Part shown: positions 1 through 8,368 of the stretch, piece after piece | Layout of the letters: each line of letters opens with the position of its first letter | How positions within the stretch are numbered: position 1 is the stretch's first letter | From: Kuafuiihalomonas sp964473255 | GTDB taxonomy: Bacteria; Myxococcota; Kuafuiibacteriia; Kuafuiibacteriales; Kuafuiibacteriaceae | Length of the DNA: 64,000 bases | Direction of reading: 5' to 3' | NCBI GenBank assembly: GCA_964473255.1 | Contig: CAYYOT010000004.1 | Span: 1 to 64,000 of the forward strand | The notes under the pieces: model-generated | Database searches by the model: none | The model's input: the letters and a program-made list of their open reading frames with translations, nothing else | Told to the model about the DNA's origin: nothing | Made by a program: the position numbers and the translations under genes

Positions 1-1
1 C

Positions 2-1540
2 GCCGAGCGTTTCGTCGGGACGCCCCAGCGGGGTGGATTTCGCATTGAGGGCGTTCCGGCGGGTCCCGCTCTCGTGCGCCTCATCGCCGATTCGGCGGTC
101 TACTTTCGTCGTCGGTCCGAACGCACGCGGGAGGTCACGGTCGTCGACGGGGGCGTCGCTTCCGTACACTTCCGCCCGCTTCGAGAGTCGGACCTGCAGG
201 GCATCGTGGTGGGCATCGACGATCAGGTCGTTCCGGGCGCTACCATCGAGCTCGACCGCCGAAGGGACGAGCCGCTCGAGGCCAACGCTCGCGGCCGCGT
301 GTCCTACGCCGCGCGTCTCGGTGACCGTCTGCGTGTGCGGGGAGAACAGGTGCGCGGAGAGGGGGTCGTCGAGCTGGGCGATCTTCTCGCGGGCGTGCTT
401 CGAATTCGGGCTCAGCTCGTCGAGGCTGGCTCCGGGTCGCTCGACCCCGAGACCGGCTATGCCTTCGAGATCGAAGGACGGGTGATACGCCTGGACACCG
501 AAGAGCCGGTGGCCGACGCCCGGATCGTTGCCCGGCGCACGTACCGCGACCCGCCGATCCTCTCCCGGACCAGCGAGGACGGACGCTTTCGGATCTTCGC
601 CAAGAACCGGGGGATGCCGTATCGGGTGGAGGCCCAGCACGACACCCTGGGAGTCGCTCAGGTAACCGTCGACCCCAAGAAACGAAAGAAAGTGACGGTC
701 GTGCTGGAGCTCGAGGCAGCGGGCGCGATCGAGGGTCACGTCCTTTCATCGCAGGGAGCACCAGCGACCATGTTCAAAGTGCGATGGGGCCGACTGCGCG
801 GCGGTGCCCTCATCGACTGGATCGGCAACAAGACCGTGGTCGACGCGGAAGGCCTGTTCTCGGTCAAAGACCTGCTCCCGGGAACCTACTCGATCGAGGT
901 CACCACCGACGACGAAGCGCCCACGCGGGTCGGAGGCATCGACGTTCCGGAGCGAGGAGTCGCTCGGGTCACGGTCCAGCTCGAAGAACCCGGCTCGGTC
1001 AGCGGCATCGTGCTGTCAGCGGAAAGCCGAGAACCCATCGCCGACGCCCGCGTTCGTCTCGAGGGTTTCGGCGGGAGCGCCTCGGTCCAGACGGGGGGCG
1101 ACGGCAGCTTCTACTTGAAAGGCCTCGCGCCTGGCCGGCGATCTGTCTTCACCCGCGCCGAGGGTCATCGCGACCGGATCATCTCGGCGATCGACGTGAT
1201 CGCCGGCGACACGACCGGCCCGATCGAGATCCTTTTGACTCCGCGTCCGACGGAAGAGGATTCGGGCCTCGACTTCGTCGGTATCGGGGCAATCCTCGAA
1301 AGCGATGACGGCGGAGGGCTGGCCATTCGGCGATTGATCGAGGGGGGCGGAGCCAGCGAGTCCGGTCTCGCGCCCGGCGACCTCATCATGGCGGTGGACG
1401 GACAGAGCGTCGATACGCTGGGGTTCGACGGCTCAGTCCAGCAGCTGCGCGGTAAGGAAGGTACGACCGTGCAAGCGACGGCGAACCGCAACGGCTCCAC
1501 CGAGATCATCACGATCCTGCGCCGGCCCATCTCGACCTGA
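2..1540 (+). CDS. Carboxypeptidase-regulatory-like repeat protein with C-terminal PDZ domain (5' partial)
   Basis: The reading frame is open to the left edge, so the N-terminus is missing. What remains is about 512 residues: several consecutive beta-sandwich repeats of the carboxypeptidase regulatory type, visible as recurring 'G.V.d..g.pi..A.V' and 'G.F.l.gl.PG..s' patterns, followed by a PDZ domain in the last ~85 residues (A-S-E-S-G-L-A-P-G-D-L-I then a V-D-G turn). Such proteins are usually exported and bind surface partners or peptides. No catalytic site is visible, so I infer a structural or adaptor role in the envelope. A signal peptide would lie outside the window. The next gene starts 62 nt downstream on the same strand but is functionally unrelated. 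Confidence 0.8.
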   Translation, partial: AERFVGTPQRGGFRIEGVPAGPALVRLIADSAVYFRRRSERTREVTVVDGGVASVHFRPLRESDLQGIVVGIDDQVVPGATIELDRRRDEPLEANARGRVSYAARLGDRLRVRGEQVRGEGVVELGDLLAGVLRIRAQLVEAGSGSLDPETGYAFEIEGRVIRLDTEEPVADARIVARRTYRDPPILSRTSEDGRFRIFAKNRGMPYRVEAQHDTLGVAQVTVDPKKRKKVTVVLELEAAGAIEGHVLSSQGAPATMFKVRWGRLRGGALIDWIGNKTVVDAEGLFSVKDLLPGTYSIEVTTDDEAPTRVGGIDVPERGVARVTVQLEEPGSVSGIVLSAESREPIADARVRLEGFGGSASVQTGGDGSFYLKGLAPGRRSVFTRAEGHRDRIISAIDVIAGDTTGPIEILLTPRPTEEDSGLDFVGIGAILESDDGGGLAIRRLIEGGGASESGLAPGDLIMAVDGQSVDTLGFDGSVQQLRGKEGTTVQATANRNGSTEIITILRRPIST

Positions 1541-1602
1541 GCCCAGCTCCGAGGCCGGACGACCCTACCGATGTTCGTACCGGCCGTGCCAGGCTCGAGC
1601 CG

Positions 1603-2712
1603 ATGACGCTTCCCTTCTCTCCGCCCGTCGAGCCGATGCTCGCCAAGCTCGTACGGGACATGCCCGACGCTGACGGTCTCCTGTTCGAGCCAAAGTGGGA
1701 TGGGTTTCGCGCTATCGTCTTTCGCGACGGCGACTCGGTTCACATCCAGAGTCGCGAGAAGCGGCCGCTCGAGCGCTACTTTCCCGAGCTCGTCGAAGCG
1801 ATTGCGACCTCGTTTCCCGAGACCGCGATCGTCGACGGGGAAATCGTGATCGCCACGGCCTCGGGACTCGACTTCAGCGCTCTCCAGCTGCGGCTCCATC
1901 CCGCAGCCAGCCGCGTAGCGAAACTGGCGGCCGAAACCCCGGCCAGCTTCGTAGCCTTCGACCTCTTGGCGCTCGGCGATGACGACCTCCGGGGACGCTC
2001 GACGTTGGAGCGTCGACGAGCCCTGGAAGCGGCGCTCGTCGGGGCCAAACCGCCGATCTACGTTACACCGATGACGACCCACCGCGAGCTGGCGACCGAC
2101 TGGTTTCATCGCTTCGAAGGCGCAGGCCTCGACGGCGTCATGGTCAAGCCCGCCGACCTCACCTATGAACCGGGTAAGCGGTCGATGCTCAAGGTGAAGC
2201 ACCGGCGCACCGCCGATTGCGTGGTCGCCGGCTTTCGCTGGCACAAGAATGGGCCGGGAACCCTCGTCGGCTCTCTCCTGCTCGGGATCTACGACGGGGA
2301 AGGAGTGCTCCACCACATGGGGGTGACTTCGTCCTTCAAGATGGCCGAGCGGAAGAAGCTCCTCGACGAGCTCGAGCCCCTTCGCCCGGACGCCCTCGAA
2401 GACCATCCTTGGGCATCATGGGCGAACGCGAGCCAGGACGATGTCAGCCGTAAACCGGGTATGACGAGCCGATGGAGTCAGGGCAAGAACCTCAGCTGGG
2501 AGCCAGTCCGCATCGAGCGGGTCTGCGAAGTGGCCTACGATCATCTTCAGGACGGACGCTTCCGTCACGGGACGACGTTCGTGCGCTGGCGGCCCGACAA
2601 GAGTCCCGCTGCTTGTCGCTTGGCGCAGCTCGAGGTGTCGCCACCCTATGAGCTATCGCGGATCTTCGGCGCCGGCGGCGAGCCCCCGCCCCATTCCGAC
2701 CAGGGGTCATAG
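1603..2712 (+). CDS. ligC: ATP-dependent DNA ligase, NHEJ/LigD-ligase-domain type (LigC-like)
   Basis: This 369-residue protein has the LigD-type ATP-dependent ligase fold. The nucleotidyl-acceptor lysine is K31 in EPKWDG (motif I). A conserved DGE segment follows at about 78-80, FVAFDLLAL is motif III, a G-V-M-V-K segment near 180 is motif IV, and a K-V-K-H motif V follows near 198. The C-terminal ~130 residues form the OB-fold. It seals nicks and double-strand ends with ATP. The neighbouring convergent gene encodes the matching repair polymerase, so the two probably form a split LigD for non-homologous end joining. No Ku gene and no LigD-type nuclease domain lie in the window. The ATG start gives an N-terminus typical of the family. 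Its last 67 nt overlap the 3' end of the polymerase gene. Confidence 0.9.
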   Translation: MTLPFSPPVEPMLAKLVRDMPDADGLLFEPKWDGFRAIVFRDGDSVHIQSREKRPLERYFPELVEAIATSFPETAIVDGEIVIATASGLDFSALQLRLHPAASRVAKLAAETPASFVAFDLLALGDDDLRGRSTLERRRALEAALVGAKPPIYVTPMTTHRELATDWFHRFEGAGLDGVMVKPADLTYEPGKRSMLKVKHRRTADCVVAGFRWHKNGPGTLVGSLLLGIYDGEGVLHHMGVTSSFKMAERKKLLDELEPLRPDALEDHPWASWANASQDDVSRKPGMTSRWSQGKNLSWEPVRIERVCEVAYDHLQDGRFRHGTTFVRWRPDKSPAACRLAQLEVSPPYELSRIFGAGGEPPPHSDQGS

Positions 2713-3932
2713 TCGGGGTCGAGCGCTTCTTGGGCAGGGCGAAGCTCCTCGGGCACGTGTTGAAGGTTGATGCGGATCCGATACCACAGTGAGTGGCGTC
2801 CCCGCATGCCGTCGACCAGCACGTCCGGCGGCTGGAGATGAGGAACGACGCTGGGATGACGCTCCTTCCAGCGCTCGAGGCCAGCGAGCGCGTCGTCCTT
2901 CTTCTTCGCGCGGGCGATCTCGATCAACGGCATGCTGGACCTTCGCCGCGACGGTTGAGCTCTCGGCGGCTCGTCCGCGGTCTTCGGATGGTGAGGCGGC
3001 CACGGGGCGTCGACCGCACCTTCGGCCGCTTGCTTGGCCGCTAGCTCCAGCGCCGCCTCCAAGCTGCCCGCCGCGTCGTCCATGCCCGCGTGAAGGATCC
3101 CAACCTCATGGAAGCGCGCGGGCGCCGTCAGGAGGGTGTAGTGGCTGGGATCGACCGTGGGTACTTCATCCCAGGTCAGGGGCATGGACACCCGAGCATC
3201 GGCCGTGGGTCGCACCGAGAACGCCGCCGCCGTCGTGCGGTCCTTGGCGTTTTGGTTGTAGTCCAGGAAGACGCCTTCGCGCTCCTCCTTCCACCAGCGA
3301 CTGGTCGCGATCGACGGGGCCCGGCGCTCCACCTCCCGAGCGATGGCCAGCGCCGACTGCCGAACTTCGGGAAAGGTCCACCGCGGACGGATGCGCGCGT
3401 TGATGTGTAGGCCCCGAGAGCCCGACGTCTTGGGCCACCCGACCAGGCCGAGGTCGCCGAGAACCTCCCGGACCACCATCGCCACGTCGAGCACCTGGGA
3501 CCATTCGACGCCGGGGACCGGGTCCAGGTCGATTCGCAGCTCGTCGGGATGATCCAGGTCGTCGGTCTTGATGGGATGGGTATGAAGCTCGATGCAGCCT
3601 AGGTTGACGACCCAGACGAGGGACGCTGCATCTCGGAGGACGACCTCCTCCGCGGTCCGGCCCGAAGGAAAGCGGAGCGTGGTCGTCTCGATCCAGTCGG
3701 GACGACTCTTGGGCGCACGCTTTTGATAGAACGCCTCCTCGGAAATCCCGTTCACGTACCGCTTCAAGACCAACGGCCGGCCGGCCGCGGTAGCCAAAGC
3801 GCCCTCAGCCACCGACCGGTAGTAGCGGACCACGTCCAGCTTCGTATAGCCGGCCTCGGGAAAGTAGACTTTGTCCGGACTCGAAACGGACACCTCACGC
3901 CCCCCGACCTCCAGGCTGATCCGCTTCTTCAT
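2646..3932 (-). CDS. LigD-type NHEJ polymerase/primase domain protein
   Basis: This 428-residue protein is a stand-alone LigD-type archaeo-eukaryotic primase (PolDom), which fills gaps and adds nucleotides at DNA ends during end joining. The metal-binding aspartates are D135 and D137 in RIDLDP; a third acidic residue is expected in the L-D-Y-N-Q-N-A-K-D-R-T stretch near 230. The nucleotide-binding SGSRGLHI motif lies near residue 170. About 120 residues after the ~300-residue PolDom core form a less conserved basic C-terminal extension ending in a Trp/Gly/Pro-rich tail. The gene converges on the ligase gene with a 67-nt 3' overlap. LigD polymerase, ligase and nuclease domains are often fused; here polymerase and ligase are separate genes on opposite strands. 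Confidence 0.9.
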   Translation of the reverse strand: MKKRISLEVGGREVSVSSPDKVYFPEAGYTKLDVVRYYRSVAEGALATAAGRPLVLKRYVNGISEEAFYQKRAPKSRPDWIETTTLRFPSGRTAEEVVLRDAASLVWVVNLGCIELHTHPIKTDDLDHPDELRIDLDPVPGVEWSQVLDVAMVVREVLGDLGLVGWPKTSGSRGLHINARIRPRWTFPEVRQSALAIAREVERRAPSIATSRWWKEEREGVFLDYNQNAKDRTTAAAFSVRPTADARVSMPLTWDEVPTVDPSHYTLLTAPARFHEVGILHAGMDDAAGSLEAALELAAKQAAEGAVDAPWPPHHPKTADEPPRAQPSRRRSSMPLIEIARAKKKDDALAGLERWKERHPSVVPHLQPPDVLVDGMRGRHSLWYRIRINLQHVPEELRPAQEALDPDYDPWSEWGGGSPPAPKIRDSS

Positions 3933-3945
3933 GGTGCACTCGAGC

Positions 3946-5316
3946 CTAAGAGGGGGCGGCCACGAGGTACAGGTAGCCGATACACATCTCGTCGTCGGAG
4001 TTGTTGCCCCAGTTCACGTCGGCGGCGGGTCGCTGAACGCCGTCGATGACCGGCTGATTCGCGTCGGTGTTGTCCCATCGACACTCGAGACGGAGGGAAT
4101 CCTTGGTCGTATCGAAGGGTACCGGTTCGCGCATGATGTAGCCGGACTGCCAGTCGAAGTCCCATTCCGGAATCTCGATGACGCAATCGCGTTCGTCGTC
4201 ATCACGGATGATCTCCATCTGGGCTCGGGTCCCCAGGTAGTGCATATGGAGCCCCGCGCCATGAATCTCGAGAGGCTGACTCGCCAACCAGGGGGCGAGT
4301 TCCCGCAAGAATAACGTCGCGACGAGAGGATTGAACACGACCTCGTGAGCGACGTCGGCTCGTCCCGCCGGTATGTCCATCGTTCGTTCGGTGCTCCAGT
4401 CGGGATTTGCGACCGGCAAGATGGCGGCTCGCCGCTCCACCGTCGCCGCCGTCTGCAGCAGGACCGAGGACTGGTCGGAACCCTCTCGGCCGATCCCCGT
4501 ATTGAAGTGCATCTCGAGGATCACGGCACTTCCCGGCTCGACGAGAAGGCCCGTTCCCTCTGGAAACTCGATGCCGACGCTTCCGGGTGCCCACGCTCCC
4601 ATCAGCTCGACCCCGCTGGCGAACACGCCGCCGAAGCACGGGAATCCCGGTCCTGCGGATCGATCGTCGAGCCGCCGGAAGCCATCGGCAGCGTCGGCGT
4701 TCACCAGGTAGGTGTTCGCGTGGTGCACGATCGAAGCATTGCCGGGCTCGAGGCCGAAGCCCGTGACGAACAAGGCCTGCTCCGCGGGCCAATCGATGAC
4801 AAAGCAGTGATAGTCGTCTCGCCCTTCCGGCGTGTACGGCTCCGGAACCTGCAGCGTCATGTCGATACGGCTGAGACCGCCGAATTCACCGGGGACCGGC
4901 TCGCCAGCTTCGTCCGGGTCGCCCAACGGCGCGCCTTCGGCCACCCACGCATCGACCATGGCCACCTGCGTCTCGGTCAAACTCCGATCGTACCGATACG
5001 ACCGGCAGGCGTCGTCGGGAGGCCACGGAGGCATGAGATGGTTGCGTACCTGGTTCCCGATCGCCGGAGCCAAGCTCACGACCCCGTCGGCTTTTGTGAG
5101 ATCGAAAGGACCGACCGACCCCGGTTGGTGGCAGGCGACGCACTTACCGTCGATGATCGGCTTGATGTCTCGGTAGAACGTGAGGTCTTCGGGCACCACG
5201 ACGGCGCCCTGGTCGGGTCGGCCGGCGTCCGTACCCCCCGCCTCCAGGTCGCTGGACTCCGAGGAGCTGCAGGCGGTGAGGACCACCGCCAGGCCCAGGC
5301 TTCCCTTTGTTCTCAT
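3946..5316 (-). CDS. Lipoprotein with haem-c-like CxxCH motif and copper type II monooxygenase-like C-terminus
   Basis: I start this 456-residue protein at the ATG that gives a lipoprotein signal (VVLTAC, Cys16); longer upstream frames lack coding character. A Ser/Asp-rich linker leads to a single haem-binding CVACH (C59, C62, H63) inside a 'DIKPIIDGKCVACH' context typical of planctomycete-type and delta-proteobacterial cytochromes. The C-terminal ~300 residues contain the copper-ligand pattern of the ascorbate-dependent type II monooxygenase fold: I-V-H-H-A-N, an E-M-H-F-N segment and an L-H-M-H-Y-L-G segment. It is probably a surface or periplasmic redox enzyme of unknown substrate. It is transcribed divergently from another lipoprotein gene only 24 bp away. 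Confidence 0.75.
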   Translation of the reverse strand: MRTKGSLGLAVVLTACSSSESSDLEAGGTDAGRPDQGAVVVPEDLTFYRDIKPIIDGKCVACHQPGSVGPFDLTKADGVVSLAPAIGNQVRNHLMPPWPPDDACRSYRYDRSLTETQVAMVDAWVAEGAPLGDPDEAGEPVPGEFGGLSRIDMTLQVPEPYTPEGRDDYHCFVIDWPAEQALFVTGFGLEPGNASIVHHANTYLVNADAADGFRRLDDRSAGPGFPCFGGVFASGVELMGAWAPGSVGIEFPEGTGLLVEPGSAVILEMHFNTGIGREGSDQSSVLLQTAATVERRAAILPVANPDWSTERTMDIPAGRADVAHEVVFNPLVATLFLRELAPWLASQPLEIHGAGLHMHYLGTRAQMEIIRDDDERDCVIEIPEWDFDWQSGYIMREPVPFDTTKDSLRLECRWDNTDANQPVIDGVQRPAADVNWGNNSDDEMCIGYLYLVAAPS

Positions 5317-5340
5317 CGGAGCGCACTGTAGTCTGTTGTC

Positions 5341-5928
5341 GTGTGGGAACGAAAGGCCGGACTCGTGGGGGCGTCGACGCGACGACGGGCTCGGCATGAG
5401 CGAGTGGTTTTTGCAGCCGTCGGCGTGAGCATCGCGACCGCGAGCTGCGGTTCGGAAGCGGAACTGATGGGCTTCGGTCCCCTGGTGACCGTCGAGAGCT
5501 GGCGAGTGGTCGGTGCCGACGAGGACCCGTTTTCCGACCGACCCGAGGCGTTTCGCTGCAGCACCGGAGGTCATGGCCCCGAAGGCGACGTCTACGAAGT
5601 CGAGACCGACAAGTGCCAGTACGTCACCGCCGTACAACCCAGTCTCGATGCCGTCGGAGCAGGGCAACGGGTGAGCTCACTCATGTGGCATCAGACCCTC
5701 GACGCCGAAAGCGACGCCGAAGCCCACGTTGCCTTTCGAATCGGCCCCCACCTCGTGTGGGAAGAACGGATACCGATTCCTTTTCCGCCCGAGAGCTACG
5801 TTTTCGACTGGGTTGCCCCGGAAGACGTCCCGCGAGGCACGCCGGTGTACCTGCATGTTCACAATCACGGAGCGAACAGCTACCGATTCGGAAGCACGGA
5901 GATCGTCGACCCATCGGCCGACCGCTGA
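5341..5928 (+). CDS. Putative lipoprotein of unknown function
   Basis: This 195-residue protein starts at GTG. A basic N-terminus and hydrophobic stretch lead to a possible lipobox ending IATASC at residue ~36. The mature part is beta-rich, with several acidic stretches and a V-H-N-H-G segment near the C-terminus. I do not recognise a family. It is divergent from the haem/copper lipoprotein with 24 bp between the two start codons, so both probably share a promoter region and may work together. The exact start is uncertain because the N-terminal extension before the hydrophobic part is unusually long. Confidence 0.6.
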   Translation: MWERKAGLVGASTRRRARHERVVFAAVGVSIATASCGSEAELMGFGPLVTVESWRVVGADEDPFSDRPEAFRCSTGGHGPEGDVYEVETDKCQYVTAVQPSLDAVGAGQRVSSLMWHQTLDAESDAEAHVAFRIGPHLVWEERIPIPFPPESYVFDWVAPEDVPRGTPVYLHVHNHGANSYRFGSTEIVDPSADR

Positions 5929-5932
5929 AAGC

Positions 5933-6154
5933 CTACTTGCGCTTTTTCTTCTGCGACTGAAACTGAGAGACCCGATTGATGCCCAAGACCCACCCCACGA
6001 TCATGAAGAGCACCACGGTGAGACCGAGAATGGCTCCGAGGAGTATCGGTGGTTCGCGAGCCTCGGGGGGAGTCGGGACTTCGTCGGCGGCGAGCGCGAC
6101 CATCGACATCGAAGCCAGTAGCGCTGCGACCAGGGTTAGCCATCGCGGGCTCAT
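5933..6154 (-). CDS. Small secreted or bitopic membrane protein with Lys-rich tail
   Basis: This is a 73-residue protein starting at the ATG at 6154. The N-terminal hydrophobic stretch (about 5-22, ending A-L-A-A) looks like a signal peptide or first helix. A short Pro/Glu-rich loop follows, then a strong transmembrane helix at about 37-60 and a basic tail ending in QKKKRK. The tail suggests the C-terminus faces the cytoplasm. The stop codon is only 4 nt beyond the convergent lipoprotein gene. No family was recognised. Confidence 0.55.
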   Translation of the reverse strand: MSPRWLTLVAALLASMSMVALAADEVPTPPEAREPPILLGAILGLTVVLFMIVGWVLGINRVSQFQSQKKKRK

Positions 6155-6291
6155 GGGCCGGTAGGCTAGCCGACGGGACCAGCCGCGAAAATGCACGAAG
6201 CCGTTTCGTATCCTTTGGCCATGAACCGGTCGAATCGCCGGGCGGATCCGCTGGAAAAGGCGGCTCGCAGCGCGCGATTCGGACTGCGGCG

Positions 6292-8310
6292 TCAGGTCAG
6301 AAGCAAGACCGTGCTCCGCGGAGCTGCGTGATATGTCCGTTGCTCGACCACGGCCGGGGCATCGCTGAAGTGAACGACGTCTTCGGGGGCGGATAGAGCC
6401 GTATCCACGAATCTTCGCCAGGGGTGGGATGCCGGCGGAAGCTCGAAGTCGAGAGGCTCCCAATAGGCATTGAAGATCGCGTGGATCCGCTCGTTTCCCA
6501 CGGTGAGGGCTAGACTGCGAGACGATTCACTCCAATCGGGCTCGCCCAAACGCACGCCATGCCAGCGGATCCTCGCCTGCTGCAGCAGCTCGCCGAGCGT
6601 CGTCCCGTGGTTGCGAGGAGGGCGCCACTCGCGGCGCCAGGTCGTGAGCTCGCGAAAGAAGCGCAAGAGGTCCGCGTGCCGCTCGACCAGGCGCCAGTCG
6701 AACCAGGAGACTTCGTTGTCCTGGGAGTAGGCGTTGTTGTTTCCCAGCTGCGTTCGCCGGATCTCATCGCCCATGAGCACCATCGGCACGCCGACCGAAA
6801 TCAGGTTGAGGGTCATGAAGTTCTTGATCTGCCTCAGACGGAGGGCCTCGACCTCGGGATCGTCGGTCGGCCCCTCGACGCCATGATTCCAAGACACGTT
6901 ATGGTCGTGCCCATCGCGATTGTCTTCCCCGTTCGCTTCGTTGTGCTTCCGGTCGTAGCTGACGAGGTCGTTCAGCGTGAATCCGTCGTGACACGTGATG
7001 AAGTTCACCGTCTGTTCGGGGTCGCGATCGTCTTTCTCGTAGATGTCGGGGCTGGCCATCAAGCGGTTGGCCAGAGCCGGCACCTGACCAGGGTCGCCGC
7101 GAACGAACGCGCGAACGTCGTCCCGAAAACGCCCGTTCCACTCGGACCACCTGTCACCGATGAATGTTCCGACCTGGTAGAGGCCGGCCGCATCCCATGG
7201 CTCGGCGATCAGCTTTGTCGTGGCGAGAATGGGATCCGTTTCGATGGCGAGCAGGGTCTGAGGAGCATCTTGAGGCGTGCCGGACTCGTCGCGCGCCAGG
7301 ATCGATGCCAAGTCGAAGCGAAAGCCGTCGACGTGCATTTGCTCGACCCAGAACCGCAGCGACTGAAGAATCATCCGCCTGGTCACCGACTGATTTGCGT
7401 TCACGGTATTACCCGTGCCGCTGTAGTTCGCGTACGCTCCGTCCTCGAGGATGTAGTAGGTGGAGCTCTCGAACCCGCGAAGACCGAACGTCGGTCCGTC
7501 GGCAGCGCCCTCGGCGGTGTGGTTGAAGACGACGTCGAGAATCACTTCGAGACCCGCACGATGGAGTGCCTTCACCATGTCGCGAAACTCATCGAGCGGC
7601 CCCATCAAATCCTGACGTGAGCTATAGGCCGCGTGCGGGGCGAAGAACGAAACCGGGCTGTAGCCCCAGTAGTTGTGACGACCCGGCGGAGCATCGTAGG
7701 GATCGAAGGCGAACACGGGCAGGAGTTCGACCGCCGTTATGCCCAACGACTTCAGGTAGGGAATCTTTTCGATCAGGCCAGCATAGGTGCCGCGACGGTC
7801 GGGCTCGATACCCGACGTCGGGCTTTTCGTGAAACCGGCGACGTGCAGCTCATATATCACCGTGTCGGGAAAGGCGATTTGCGGCGATTCGTCGCCTTCC
7901 CAGTCGTATGTCGAAAGGTCGACCACGGCGCTACGCATCGCCGACTCCAGAGTGGAGCCGGGTCGGGAAGCCAGCATCCGATCGTAGGTCGGCGGTGTGA
8001 TCACCCTTTGCCCGTACGGATCGATGAGAACCTTTTCGCCGTCGAAGTGGAGGTCTTTGGACCGGGGGCCATGAACTCGGTAAGCGTAGACCTGGCCAGC
8101 CCTGACACCATGGATGAAGGCGTGCCAGTAGTAGAAGCTCCGGTGCTGCTCAGGGGTCAGCTGAATGATCTCCGACGGGTCCCGAGCATCGACCCCGTCG
8201 AAGAGAAGCAGCTCGACCCGGTCGGCCTGCCACGCATACACGCTGAAGTTGACGCCGTCGCCGCAAAGCGTGGCGCCTAGCGGCGCCGCTCGGCCCTTTT
8301 CGATGCGCAC
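6292..8310 (-). CDS. glgX: Glycogen debranching enzyme GlgX (isoamylase type, GH13)
   Basis: This 672-residue protein hydrolyses alpha-1,6 branches of glycogen left after phosphorylase action. Domain order is an N-terminal CBM48 (about 1-110), the GH13 TIM barrel, and a C-terminal beta domain. Visible motifs are D-V-V-F-N-H-T near 260 (region I), the nucleophile D333 in DGFRFDLA, the acid/base E370 in AEPWD, and F-I-T-C-H-D-G near 435 carrying the third Asp. Length matches GlgX or bacterial isoamylase. It starts at GTG. No other glycogen genes flank it here; the next gene upstream in its direction is citrate synthase, 58 bp away. Confidence 0.95.
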   Translation of the reverse strand: MRIEKGRAAPLGATLCGDGVNFSVYAWQADRVELLLFDGVDARDPSEIIQLTPEQHRSFYYWHAFIHGVRAGQVYAYRVHGPRSKDLHFDGEKVLIDPYGQRVITPPTYDRMLASRPGSTLESAMRSAVVDLSTYDWEGDESPQIAFPDTVIYELHVAGFTKSPTSGIEPDRRGTYAGLIEKIPYLKSLGITAVELLPVFAFDPYDAPPGRHNYWGYSPVSFFAPHAAYSSRQDLMGPLDEFRDMVKALHRAGLEVILDVVFNHTAEGAADGPTFGLRGFESSTYYILEDGAYANYSGTGNTVNANQSVTRRMILQSLRFWVEQMHVDGFRFDLASILARDESGTPQDAPQTLLAIETDPILATTKLIAEPWDAAGLYQVGTFIGDRWSEWNGRFRDDVRAFVRGDPGQVPALANRLMASPDIYEKDDRDPEQTVNFITCHDGFTLNDLVSYDRKHNEANGEDNRDGHDHNVSWNHGVEGPTDDPEVEALRLRQIKNFMTLNLISVGVPMVLMGDEIRRTQLGNNNAYSQDNEVSWFDWRLVERHADLLRFFRELTTWRREWRPPRNHGTTLGELLQQARIRWHGVRLGEPDWSESSRSLALTVGNERIHAIFNAYWEPLDFELPPASHPWRRFVDTALSAPEDVVHFSDAPAVVEQRTYHAAPRSTVLLLT

Positions 8311-8368
8311 GGCCGAACGCTAGCAGCCCCGTCCCGGGCCACACCACTGCGGGCGTAAGCCGCGGCGC

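Noticed and set aside
1165..2406. 413-residue minus-strand frame opposite the first gene and the DNA ligase
   Set aside because: It lies fully antisense to two well-supported genes and its protein has no recognisable domain.
4345..5331. 328-residue plus-strand frame
   Set aside because: Antisense shadow of the haem/copper lipoprotein, whose motifs are clear.
6559..7620. 353-residue plus-strand frame
   Set aside because: Antisense to glgX, with no coding-like features.
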